From Meghimatium bilineatum (taxonomy: Eukaryota > Mollusca > Gastropoda > Stylommatophora > Philomycidae): a stretch of 64,000 nucleotides of DNA. The stretch spans positions 65,439,349-65,503,348 of the forward strand of contig CM067322.1 in the NCBI GenBank assembly GCA_034231615.1. The letters are read 5' to 3'. Shown here piece after piece: positions 31,751 through 40,599 of the stretch; within the stretch, counting starts at the first letter, position 1, and every line of letters begins with the position of its first letter. Under the pieces are notes generated by a model that searched no databases, was not told the DNA's origin, and worked only from the letters and a program-made list of their open reading frames with translations. A program made the translations under genes and the position numbers.

Positions 31751-32127
31751 AAGAGCTACCTGCTCACAGGTAACGAGATGCATCATCATCATGTGTCAAG
31801 AGCTACCTGCTCACAGGTAATGGGATGCATCATCATCATGTGTCAAGAGCTACCTGCTCACAGATAACGGGATGCATCATCATCATGTGTCAAGAGCTAC
31901 CTGCTCACAGGTAATGGGATGCATCATCATCATGTGTCAAGAGCTACCTGCTCACAGATAACGGGATGCATCATCATCATGTGTCAAGAGCTACCTGCTC
32001 ACAGATAACGGGATGCATCATCATCATGTGTCAAGAGCTACCTGTTCACAGCTAAAGGGATTATTTCATCATCACCATGTGTAAAGAGCTACCTGTTCAC
32101 GGCTAAAGGGATTATGTCATCATTATC
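31751..32127. repeat. 47-bp minisatellite in E copy 2, about 8 units
   Basis: AAGAGCTACCTGCTCACAGG, TAATGGGATG and CATCATCATCATGTGTC repeat with a 47-bp period. The last two units become AAAGGGATTATTTC, merging into the E tail. Confidence 0.92.
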
Positions 32128-32140
32128 ATCCGTGAACAAT

Positions 32141-32586
32141 ATCAAACTGGATGTATAATAATTGATTGCAGAAGAATGCTCGAGATGCAAATAGCATGTC
32201 TATATCAACAATATTGCGACATAAAAATAAATGTACTGGGCCAAAATGCATACATATTGCAGCTTTTCTGTAAACTAGACAGCTAATGTAGTTATACTCA
32301 ACTACATTACGTCACAATAAGAAATATAAATGGTCAGCTGGAACAACAAGAGAAAAATCAACAATATTACAGAAAACATAAATCTATTTCAAATAGTTCA
32401 TGATAAAAAAAAACACAGAAAATAAAACACACAAATAATACAGGATTCAGATAATAAACTCCATGCAGTGTAATCCCTCTATCCTTCAGCCTTCCTAATC
32501 CCCCAACCCTTTAATAGTTCTTCATGTTGTGGCGGTCCCAAAATTAAAAAATTATTTTTGTTGCTACTTCATATGTGTTTTCCGAT
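32141..32586. other. No gene; SINE-A scrap
   Basis: AT-rich. A SINE-A internal scrap is visible at about 32248-32285 (CATATTGCAGCTTTTCTGTA). Nothing else was recognised. Confidence 0.4.
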
Positions 32587-32801
32587 GGTCTTAGACGTGC
32601 GATGAGAAAAGTAAAACTTCAACATTTAATAACAACTGGAAAGATCAAGGGAGAAGAGACAGAGGAAGACAAAGTGATAAATTTCTGGATGGGTTGTCAG
32701 TGTGGTACAAAATGAAGTCATCAATTGAATTACTTAACAACACAAGAGGCAGAAAGTTGTGGAGAAGCATGATTACCTACACCAATTGGCATGGCACTTG
32801 A
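32587..32801 (+). pseudogene. LINE C-terminus (HGT-ending family)
   Basis: Open in one frame: LRRAMRKVKLQHLITTGKIK, GRRDRGRQSDKFLDGLSVWY, then NTRGRKLWRSMITYTNWHGT and a TGA at 32799-32801. This is the best-preserved C-terminus of the family also seen at 18494 and 20967. It is 5'-truncated. It lies just downstream of the COLGALT-like stop codon, on the opposite strand. Confidence 0.83.
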
Positions 32802-32948
32802 TTGATTACTTGTAGGTAAGGAGATCTAACTGTCTTGCTACAAAACCCAAATCTAATTTAGCGAACTAAGTTCCAGCTTAGTAATAGAGTTCATCTATAT
32901 GCCTATTCTCAAATTACACAGCGATTAATTAATTATTCCCATAATTGA

Positions 32949-33217
32949 TTAAAACTCATCCTTGACAACTGGCCCTTCCAGCTTTATAACACCGTCAATC
33001 TGTGTTTCTGTCTCATCAGGTCTTGCTATGTTTGTGTCTACCATCAGTTCACTGTCTGCAGCACCTTTACGAGCATGACCCTTGTCAATGATGATTGAAT
33101 CTTCAGTGTCGGGATATGTAATATGGTTCTCCAGTGTAATGTGTTGGATATAGAAGGTAAGGCTCCGCTGATAGGCCAACTAGGTTCCGTGGAGAAAAAT
33201 GCTGTTTCCACTGTTCT
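32949..33217 (-). CDS. COLGALT: Procollagen galactosyltransferase (GT25)-like, last exon, with frameshift
   Basis: Minus-strand exon after a TTTAG acceptor (33218-33222). It opens in phase with the upstream exon (2+1 nucleotides give a Glu codon): EQWKQHFSPRNLVGLSAEPY, then LLYPTHYTGEPYYIS, which resemble the conserved end of COLGALT enzymes ('SAEPLLIYPTHYTG'). The reading frame breaks at a GGG (CCC on the coding strand) at 33111-33113. Read as is, a TGA follows at 33103-33105. One base fewer would continue with DTEDSIIIDKG and end VVKDEF, stop. COLGALT enzymes add galactose to hydroxylysine in collagen inside the ER and end in an RDEL/KDEL-type retrieval signal; KDEF would be a variant. The break may be an assembly error or true decay. 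The rest of the gene is not in the window. Confidence 0.82.
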
Positions 33218-33246
33218 CTAAACGATAATTTATAATTTAAAAAAAA

Positions 33247-33350
33247 TTACATGTAACAATTTACAATAAGTAACAACTTATAATACGCTAAATTTATAAG
33301 TAACAATTTATAATAAGTAACAATTTACAATAAGTAACAATTTATAAGAA
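33247..33350. repeat. AT-rich 17-19-bp tandem, echoed at 34340-34460
   Basis: TAACAATTTATAATAAG-type units repeat about five times. A more diverged version at 34340-34460 (AACAATTTATAATAAGTAAA) has the same AAGAAAAAATG exit, suggesting one array separated by about 1 kb of inserted or duplicated sequence. Confidence 0.65.
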
Positions 33351-33798
33351 AAAATGGAACAATACAGGATCAAGTGTCCATGTAGCATTTCCTGCTTACA
33401 CTTTTTTTTTAAATGCGCCCCTGTCGTATTTTTTAGAACTTGGTAATGCCATTCACACTTCCGTTACATCACTCTTCCACTACATATCTTTAGTAAAATG
33501 GCTGCCGTATGTATGTTGAATTTGCCTTTGACTGACAAAGACGCAGTACAATTGTTGCAGTCACGAAGAGTACTTACAAATGGGAAATGCGCACAGTGTC
33601 ATACTATGACATTTAACTTCTATTGTGACGATTAAATTCATTATCCGACACAAAATAATACCCTGCATTCAAACCCAATCATGTTTCCACTCATACAACC
33701 CTCCAATTAAATACTCCCCCATTTATTGTCTTGGCATATTTATATATGTAAAACCTGCCCAATAATTGTCGCTCAAATATTCGCATGGAAGGTAATAC

Positions 33799-33952
33799 TT
33801 CTTCTTCAGCGTTCATTCTAAAACTCTCGTTGGATCTTCTTTGTAGCAGGACCATAGTCCTACTAGATTTCCAGTTCAGAGAATGGAAATGTGTTGTGTC
33901 ACCATTTTATTTGCGCCACGTGACAGATACATCCAACTTCGGCGAGAGAGAT
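33799..33952 (-). repeat. SINE-B copy in the COLGALT-like intron
   Basis: CTTCTTCAGCGTTCATTCTA, TCTTTGTAGCAGGACCATAG and AACTTCGGCGAGAGAG. TAATAC is shared on both sides (33793-33798 and 33953-33958). Confidence 0.8.
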
Positions 33953-33958
33953 AATACA

Positions 33959-34489
33959 TAAACAAAGAGTAAGCAGAAATCATTTGTCTCCCTTTCAATG
34001 TAGTTACCACCTTGAATTGATTAAATCAGAAATGCGTTAGAATTAGTCCTAACACTGAGTCTAATCCCCCCCCCCCCAAAACAACATCTAAATTCTAACA
34101 GTACCTCATATCTTGAAAATACAAAAACCATTAAATCGTTGCAAGTTTTAATCTCCGTGCGTAACTACTATTAGCTATTTTGAATTACAGTGACAAGATC
34201 TGTAAATGATGTAATTTCATTGAGCTCGCTAAATGTGTGTGAACCAAAGAACACAAATATTGATCGTATGAAATATTTGTAAGTTTGTTTAAAATCCCAC
34301 TAATTGATACATGGACCCTTGATCCCGGATTGTTCTGCAAAAATTTATAAGTAACAATTCATAATAAGGAACAATTTATAATAAGTAAACTATTAAAAAG
34401 TAAAAATTAATAATAAGCAAAAATTTTAAAGAAAAAATGTATAATAAGCAATAATTACATAAACATGAAAATATAGAATAAGCACTGTT
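33959..34489. other. Intronic sequence without recognised gene
   Basis: AT-rich, with a C-run at about 34066-34077 and the diverged AT-rich tandem near 34340-34460. Confidence 0.35.
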
Positions 34490-34895
34490 TGTGGGTCACT
34501 TTAACCTATGAGTTGACACAGTCAATTCCATCTTAACTGCCTCTTACATCATGCATGTCGGGTCACATTGTTTCTATTTTTTGCTTGACTTTTGAATTCA
34601 ACACAGGGTAGACACCTTGCCTCCTCTCTTTAGTTGCCTCTTACACCGTGCATGTCAGGCTATATTATTTTTCTCTTTTCTTTACGCTTGTTGCCATACT
34701 CCCATAAGATCTTTCCTGTAGCAGGATGTTCGTACTAGATTTCCAGCAGGACATACACCAGAGAACGTAAATGTTTTGTCACAGTTTTATTTGCCTCAAT
34801 GGCCCAACACATATGACTTTGGCATTGTAAAGGACTGAACAGGATGTAGTCCGGATAAGATAATATGTTACATCATAGTTTACCATTTGGCTTTG
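34490..34895 (-). repeat. SINE-A and SINE-B fragments, reverse
   Basis: SINE-A head fragments at about 34495-34605 (TAACTGCCTCTTACATCATG) and 34625-34690 (AGTTGCCTCTTACACCGTGC). A SINE-B at about 34690-34835 (AGATTTCCAGCAGGACATAC; TTATTTGCCTCAATGGCCCA). A SINE-A middle part at about 34843-34895 (ACAGGATGTAGTCCGGATAA; GCTTTGATATCTAC) that leads directly into the 21-bp array. Confidence 0.72.
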
Positions 34896-35125
34896 ATATC
34901 TACAACATTTGGTCAAATACATACAACATTTGGTCAAACACATACAACATTTGGTCAAACACATACAACATTTGGTCAAACATACAAAATTTGGTCAAAC
35001 ACATACAACATTTGGTCAAACACATACAACATTTGGTCAAACACATACAACATTTGGTCAAACACATACAACATTTGGTCAAACAATACAACATTTGGTC
35101 AAACACATACAAAATTTAGTCACAC
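34895..35125. repeat. 21-bp minisatellite, about 10-11 units
   Basis: CATACAACATTTGGTCAAAC-type units, mostly 21 bp, with one 18-bp and one 20-bp variant. All six frames stay open for long stretches simply because 21 is a multiple of three; the resulting frames are not genes. The array starts inside a reverse SINE-A. Confidence 0.92.
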
Positions 35126-35129
35126 TGTC

Positions 35130-35313
35130 AGTGACATATTCTCTCCAGAACGTTGTCTTTCTAATGAACTCCCTGAACCATTCTCTGTCGTGGGCGATGT
35201 GGCTTTCATTCTCCAATGACATATTCATGTTATATTTAATGTTGTCAGTCCATCATCTTCTTGCTCTGCCTTTCCTCCTCTGCCCTGGTGCTCTGCCCTC
35301 CATTATTATTTAA
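35130..35313 (-). pseudogene. LINE C-terminal fragment
   Basis: The minus strand reads MEGRAPGQRRKGRARRWWTD, NIKYNMNMSLENESHIAHDR, EWFREFIRKTTFW: the 'GRPRxxWxDNIK' C-terminal region of a LINE. It is a different family from the HGT-ending one. Confidence 0.75.
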
Positions 35314-35335
35314 CCAAATACATAACAACATTTAG

Positions 35336-35390
35336 CCGTCCTGCTACAAGAGAGATCCGGCGGGAGTTTGAGAATGAACGCTGAAGAAGA
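35336..35390 (+). repeat. SINE-B 3' fragment
   Basis: CTGCTACAAGAGAGATCCGG, CGGGAGTTTGAGAATGAACG, CTGAAGAAGA. Confidence 0.8.
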
Positions 35391-35419
35391 GTTTCCTATA
35401 CCATGTTCAGTTGTAGGAT

Positions 35420-36115
35420 GTTAAGCGAAGACTTTGTTTTATGACGATCTTGTATCTGCTCGTCTGTAAATAATATTTGTTGTGCTAGCATTATATTGAT
35501 GGGAGGTCTGTGGATTTTTGGTCCAACCCGGTTAGAGCCAGAGGATACCTGATGATGTTCCTCCTTCGCAAGCGAAGATGCACATGGCATGAAAAACAAT
35601 AAATGCGATGAAAAAAAAAATATAATTATAATAAATTGATAATTGTCTAATTTGGTTTGTGAGTTTTCTACCTAAGTAATGCTCAAATCACTGGAGCTAA
35701 GGTAGGGTTCACTATGTTCATTCCCCGCCACCATTTGACTACTGGTTATGTCAGACTTCTCTATTGTTTCAGGCATGCAACCAAATGTTCAAGTCAAAAT
35801 GATTGTCACTTCCTAAGTCATTGTGCCTCTATGATGGGCCTCAGCATAGGAAACATATAGTGCTGTCATCTTCCTCCTCCCCTCCCCAGTGCTGCACAGT
35901 ACATCTCTGGCTTTATCCCAATCACAGAAGGTGCATACATATATACAAATAAAGCATAAAATACATTGCAACAATAAAATAAAAGAATAATTGTATATAT
36001 GATGTGCCATGAAGCTTCTATAAGAGAACCTCAATATAACGGCATGTCATTTACTAAGACTTTCTTTTGCATTAATGGTTTGTCTAGTTGGTGATACCCA
36101 CAGATGCAAACCATG
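35420..36115 (+). repeat. Dispersed repeat F, copy 1
   Basis: Shares long blocks with 41530-42180: TGTGGATTTTTGG, AAGGTAGGGTTCACT, GCATGCAACCAAATGTTCAA, CACTGTGCCTCTATGATGGG-type, AGTACATCTCTGGCT, GTGACATGAAGCTTCT-type, GGCATGTCAT. Unclassified; no coding domain was recognised. Copy 1 has an extra AT-rich stretch near 35580-35670. Confidence 0.78.
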
Positions 36116-36279
36116 TGGCGCTTGCCCCTTCATTATTATAATAATGGAATTCTACACCTCGGCCTATAAACGGATTCTAGACTTGTGTCAAATTTCAGAC
36201 ATTAAAATCATGTCCTCGGTTTATAATCGAATTAGTTTATACATGGTATGCTACTATTTTTGTGTGTCTTTCTATGAAA

Positions 36280-36340
36280 TGGAGTAACCAACCACACTCC
36301 AAGCCCTCCTTAGCTGCCTCTTACAACATACATTGCAAGT
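36280..36340 (-). repeat. SINE-A head fragment
   Basis: AGCCCTCCTTAGCTGCCTCT and TACAACATACATTGCAAGTC match the SINE-A head in reverse. Confidence 0.6.
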
Positions 36341-36379
36341 CACAGTATTATAATGATGATTATGAAATAATCCCTTTAG

Positions 36380-36515
36380 TAATGCTGAAGTCAGATGTGT
36401 CAGGCCGAAAGGCGCATATATCACAGCAATGATGTAAACCATGACACAATGCATTCCGTTCTCCGGACTACAACCTGCTAATCTGCAGGAGTTTGAGAAT
36501 GAACGAAGAAGAAGA
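36380..36515 (+). mobile_element. SINE-A (5'-truncated) with 11-bp TSD, inside E copy 3
   Basis: AATCCCTTTAG occurs at 36369-36379 and 36516-36526. It contains GATGTGTCAGGCCGAAAGGC, ACCATGACACAATGCATTCC, CTGCAGGAGTTTGAGAATGA and ends GAACGAAGAAGAAG. Confidence 0.93.
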
Positions 36516-37012
36516 ATCCCTTTAGTTTTGAGGTGGTAGCTATATATTGGTGGTAGCTATATAGCTATATATATGAGCTATATTTGATAGCCCATAGCCT
36601 TTCTGACAATAGCACAGCTTCTTCTCAGTTGTGTAACTGAGGCTCTTGTGTAACCTAGACTCTATAAGGTTGTCTCAAAGGCATTGTTGCATCATGGAGG
36701 TTTCTGAATGCATGTTTAGTCTCCAAAGGCAGGCATTCCAGGAGCCAGGAGCACACCACACAAATCTGGGCCAACTATGTTGTCATTCTTATGTCAGATC
36801 TATTGACCCATCAGTAGTGATGACACAACATTCTCCATCACACAGTCCCCGTCACACAGTCTCAGTCACATAGTCTCCGTCACATTGGAGTCTGCCACAA
36901 AAGGTGCAATTTCCTGGCCGGCATCTCTTCATCATCCATGGGGGTTGATTTGTTAGAAGACAAAATTGTGACAATATGTGACTACGATTTTTCCGCAGGT
37001 GACAACTTGTCA

Positions 37013-37284
37013 GTCTACTGTACCCCAACTGTACTTAGTCGCCTCTACTGTACCTCAACTGTACTTAGTCGCCTCTACTGTACCCCAACTGTACTTAGTC
37101 GCCTCTACTGTGCCCCAACTGTACTTAGTCGTCTCTACTGTGCCCCAACTGTATTTAGTCACCTCTACTGTGCCCCAACTGTACTTAGTCGCCTCTACTG
37201 TGCCCCAACTGTACTTAGTCGCCTCAATTGTGCCCCAACTGTACTTAGTCGTCTCTACTGTGCCCCAACTGTACTTAGTCGCCT
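37013..37284. repeat. 30-bp minisatellite in E copy 3, 9 units
   Basis: TCTACTGTGCCCCAACTGTA plus CTTAGTCGCC repeated nine times with few changes. The complement AGAGGCGACTAAGTACAGTT resembles the SINE-A/E head (AGGCGACTAAGGAGGTTATG), so the unit was probably drawn from the element itself. Confidence 0.93.
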
Positions 37285-37598
37285 TCAACGACATGCTTGA
37301 AAATAAGACACTGGCCCTATTCTTTGCCATTAACTAGAAGTTCAAGAAAGTCAGTTGTCATACAAGCCCGTCACAATATTATTCTATACATCCTTCCCAG
37401 AACCCCACAGCACATGTGATTCCAAGCTCTAACTTAATACCTTGTTCCACCCCACTGGATGGTGGGTGTTATAATTTATCTTACCACCTTTAACACTAAG
37501 GCATAATTTGTTTTTAGCTCTCAATTAAACAAGAACTCAACATCACCGTTAACACTAAGATATTATGTCTTTTAGCTGACAATTAAACAAGTACTCAC

Positions 37599-37802
37599 TC
37601 TGGATGCCTATCAAACATGATTGGAAGGTACTCATCCACAGGCACCATCTTTGACAAAGGTTTCTGATCTAGCAGTTTTCGTGCACCCCGGATAGACAAT
37701 ATGTAACTGATTCTCCAGTAGGAATAGTGTGGCCACGCCAACCGATCGCTGACCTCTACCATTGTCTCTAAGTCTTTGCGTAAACGTTTCCTTCCCAAAT
37801 AT
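37599..37802 (-). CDS. COLGALT: Procollagen galactosyltransferase (GT25)-like, internal exon
   Basis: A 204-bp exon on the minus strand between a CACAG acceptor (37803-37807) and a GTGAGTAC donor (37591-37598). It starts with the last base of a codon and ends with two bases, and is open throughout: YLGRKRLRKDLETMVEVSDR, LAWPHYSYWRISYILSIRGA, RKLLDQKPLSKMVPVDEYLP, IMFDRHP. This resembles the GT25 'YLGRKR', 'SYWTLxYxISxxGAxKLL' and 'VDEFLPIMxxKHP' blocks of COLGALT1/2, and its phase fits the exon at 32949-33217. GT25 enzymes work in the ER lumen on hydroxylysine of collagen. No earlier exon is visible between here and 64000, so either the upstream intron exceeds 26 kb or this is a gene fragment. 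Confidence 0.88.
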
Positions 37803-38035
37803 CTGTGGACAGTATCATTCATGTAAATACTTCTTAGATTTATTGTAAACAATATCATATTTCACAACTGTTGAGTTAAATCCTAAGGATCACCTTTGTT
37901 GTGCAGTCACACAGGAACACAGTGTTTCAAATCTGTGCTAACTTAATGACAATGGTTCCTGAATGTGGAAGGTTTGAAGGTCGCACTATTTGCTTATCAG
38001 ACTAACCATTATGCAACAGTAAACTAGCAATACAG

Positions 38036-38253
38036 TCAAAGTCCGATGTATTAGGCCATTAGCGCAAATAAATCGGAAACACAATGCATTTCCATTCCCT
38101 GGACTACATCCTACTTGAAATCTTGTAGGATCATTGTCCTGCAACAAGAGAGTTCCAGTGGGAGTTTGAGAAATTATGTAACCTAGTAGGATGGGGATCA
38201 TTGTCCTGCAACAAGAGAGTTCCAGTGGGAGTTTGAGAATGAACAATGAAGAA
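38036..38253 (+). repeat. SINE-B with duplicated 3' part
   Basis: GTCCGATGTATTAGGCCATT, AGCGCAAATAAATCGG. The 3' segment GATCATTGTCCTGCAACAAG ... GTTCCAGTGGGAGTTTGAGA is present twice (38131-38170 and 38198-38240). Confidence 0.82.
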
Positions 38254-38325
38254 ACAATAGAAGCCATGCAAATATAATGAGGATTTCTACTTGTGAATGA
38301 CCCCATCTCATTTCATCTGTACATT

Positions 38326-38606
38326 TCTTCTTCTTCTGCATTCGTTCTCAAACTCCTTCAGATTAGCAGGATGTAATCCGGAGAATGTAATGTGTTGTGT
38401 CATGGTTTACAGCAAAGCTGCGATATCTGCACCTTTCGGCCTGATACATTCAACTTCAGCATGGCTTTGGGTCACTGACCCTATTTAATGGGACAGCCAA
38501 CTCCATCCCATAACCTCCTTAGTCACCTCGTATGACATGCATGAAAGGTACACAGTGTTGCTACTCTTTTTCTCCCCTTTCGGGCCCCAACTACACACGG
38601 GTGGTA
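38326..38606 (-). repeat. SINE-A, near full length
   Basis: Reverse orientation: TTCTTCTTCTTCTGCATTCG, CAAACTCCTTCAGATTAGCA, CACCTTTCGGCCTGATACAT, GGGACAGCCAACTCCATCCC, GTTGCTACTCTTTTTCTCCC, CAACTACACACGGG. Confidence 0.85.
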
Positions 38607-38701
38607 AAAATATGTGAAGAAATAGATAAAAAAATAAATCATAATTTTAAAATACGAATTTAAAATATATATTTTATCAGTAATTATTTATACTATTATT
38701 T

Positions 38702-40402
38702 CTACTTTTCTAATTCTTTTATTTTGTTGTTTAATTTATATAATAATCTTTTACGCACTCTTATCTTTATAAGTAACTTTACTAGGATCAATTTGTTTGA
38801 TATATTTTTTATTATATTTCTGAATTATTTCATTAATTTATCACCACCAATTATTGTTTCATATTCATTCATTAAACATTGAGGGGTGCAAAGGGAACGC
38901 ATTGCTCTAGGCGGACCCAGGGTTAGCAGATAACCAAGATCCCAAATGTACCTCCACGCGGTGCACCCTGGAAACAGAAATACAGCAGCTCGAGCTGATT
39001 CTGGCCAAATCATTTGGGGATCGTGTCCGAGAATGTGGAGGTAGCAGATGGAAAGAGATTTGACTGCACAAGAGACAGACAATATCTCCGACACCATCAG
39101 CATCACCACATATAGCGACACTGTCGACATACTGTGAAGCTAGTCAGTCCAGTCCGAACATTGGAGGGGCGGCCAATGTAAAATGCACGTAAAGCTAGAT
39201 GCATGGCGAGAGACAAATAGATTTCATACTGAGTACAATGAAACAATGAAAGGGTAGAACAGCGCTAGAGGGCAGCACGAACTGCAAATAGAAAGTGAAA
39301 AGTCCCTAGGAAAGGGGAACTACAAGCTCCGTCAGTTCGAGACGAGCTTCTAGTTACCTGTGTTCCTTACAGGCAGAGACCCAGACCCATCCATTGGCGT
39401 TTGGTAAAGCAAGAAGACCTAACCCAACTCTTATGTCGAGCCTTCCTAAACCGGAAATATGCTCGCGAAGAGAAAGGGTTCTGTACCCGATGGGCTTAGG
39501 CAAGAAAGGGACAACGATGGTAGTCCTGGCCCAACTCTACTGTCAAGGTTTCCTATAACGGAAGTACACTTGCAGAGAGAAAGGGTTCCGTACCCGATGG
39601 GCTCAGGCACAAAAGGGACAACGATTTATACCTGGCCCAACTCTACTGTCAGGTTTTCCTACACCGGAAATGCACTTGAAGAGAGAAAGGGTTTAGTACC
39701 TGATGGGCTCAGGCGCTATTGGGACAAGGACGCTCAGCTCGAGAACGCCTTGCTCTCAAACGCGTGGTGTGAGACTCGAACTTGGACAAGGGGTACACGA
39801 TGTTGGTGAACGACACCTCGGCTAAGAGGGCGAAAGAGCCAGGGTCCAACTCCTCTGTTGAATTCTTCCCCTTAAGGAACCAGGCTCACGGATGAGAAAC
39901 GGTTCGGTACCCAATGGGCACAGGCACAGCACGACCAATTACACGAGGCAAGTTCATAGACAGTGGAACACCTCGTGTGAGTCAGACGAGAGCAAAAATC
40001 GTCTGGGCGAAGAGTCGATACTACGCGTGCTGGAGACAGATATAGAGGCTGTCATAGGCTAAGGGTAGCCCACCCGAATTGTCAAGGCATGCCGAAATCG
40101 GATGTGCTAGGCCTACAAGGCGCATAACAGTGGCACAACGTAATCACGCTCCCGGCGGAAATCGCAAGGATGGAGCGAACGAAAAAAAAATAATTAAACA
40201 TTGTTTTTCTTCTAATTCTTCTTCATACTCAATCATTTGTTCACCAACTATTTTTAAAACTTCTTTATTAATCGTATTTTTTACAATATATTGTTTTAAT
40301 AAATAATCTTTTGTTTTCTAATTTTGTTTTTCAAGTTTTTTAAATTTGTTCTTTAATTTCATCACTTTTATTTTTTTTAACAAATAATTTTAGTTCTTCC
40401 AT
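38702..40402 (-). pseudogene. Decayed AT-rich ORF of unknown family, split by R1 copy C
   Basis: Minus strand from the ATG at 40400-40402: MEELKLFVKKNKSDEIKEQ, then after frame shifts DYLLKQYIVKNTINKEVLKI and VGEQMIEYEEELEEKQ. R1 copy C interrupts here (38883-40192). Reading resumes at about 38870 with MNEYETIIGGDKLMK, IIQKYNKKYIKQIDPSKVTY and KRLLYKLNNKIKELEK, with a stop at 38702-38704. The product was Lys/Glu-rich and probably coiled-coil. I do not recognise the family with certainty. The neighbouring minus-strand frames in the same AT-rich block suggest a compact multi-gene insertion such as a large DNA transposon (Polinton/Maverick type) or an endogenous DNA virus, but no polymerase, integrase, ATPase or capsid gene is visible. 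Confidence 0.5.
38883..40192 (+). mobile_element. R1 copy C: 1.31-kb non-autonomous retroelement with 11-bp TSD
   Basis: ATTAAACATTG occurs at 38871-38881 and 40193-40203. It has the same start (GGGGTGCAAAGGGAACGCAT) as copies A and B and ends ATGGAGCGAACGAAAAAAAA (poly-A). The internal 106-107-bp unit starts at 39471, 39578 and 39684 (AGAAAGGGTT). The frame equivalent to MHVKVDAW... in A and B is stopped after about 24 codons here (GGG TAG), so that frame is not required for mobility or this copy is decayed. Its GC content contrasts sharply with the AT-rich target. Confidence 0.92.
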
Positions 40403-40599
40403 TTTTAGAGAATGAAATTCTCAACATCAAATATAACAATAAATTATTTACACTTCTTCTATTGCTTTATTAACATTAAATAATTTATTATTATCCCTTC
40501 CATTACCAATTTTCTCTTTTATTTTTTTAACTTTTAATTTCCTTGTTTATTTATTTTTAATGTTTCTTTATTACTAATTTCAATATTTTTTTATTCTTG

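Larger units (their letters stand above)
31230..32140 (+). repeat. Composite repeat E, copy 2
   Basis: SINE-A-like head (GTACAAAGAATAAGGATACC ... CAACTAAGGAAAGTTGGG), 25-G run, body ACATTGCACCATTGTCCAGT, CACTGCGGATGTGTCAAC, ATACTGCCACAGTGGAATGC, CACCTCAGTTACACAACTGA, a 47-bp minisatellite, and tail AAAGGGATTATGTCATCATT. It lacks the arrays that copies 1 and 3 carry after TTGCACC. Confidence 0.8.
36345..37335 (-). repeat. Composite repeat E, copy 3
   Basis: Reverse-oriented E. On the minus strand: head TGGCAAAGAATAGGGCCAGT and AAGCATGTCGTTGAAGGCGA, 30-bp minisatellite, AGATGCCGGCCAGGAAATTG, CACCTTTTGTGGCAGACTCC, a short 12-15-bp tandem (36826-36890), ACTACTGATGGGTCAATAGA, GTTACACAACTGAGAAGAAG, a TATAGCTACC mini-tandem (36535-36600), and the tail CTAAAGGGATT split by a SINE-A. 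Confidence 0.78.
33218..37598 (-). other. COLGALT-like intron, 4.38 kb, filled with mobile elements
   Basis: Bounded on the minus strand by a GTGAGTAC donor (37591-37598) and a TTTAG acceptor. It contains SINE-A and SINE-B copies, a LINE 3' end, repeat F, repeat E copy 3 and three minisatellites; little unique sequence remains. Confidence 0.78.

Noticed and set aside
34887-35313. Long overlapping frames (84-134 residues) on both strands in the 21-bp array
   Set aside because: A 21-bp repeat without a stop keeps all frames open; the frames run into a reverse LINE fragment and carry no independent coding sign.
36938-37337. Frames of 91-120 residues over the 30-bp array
   Set aside because: These arise from the multiple-of-three repeat length within repeat E; all are open by construction.
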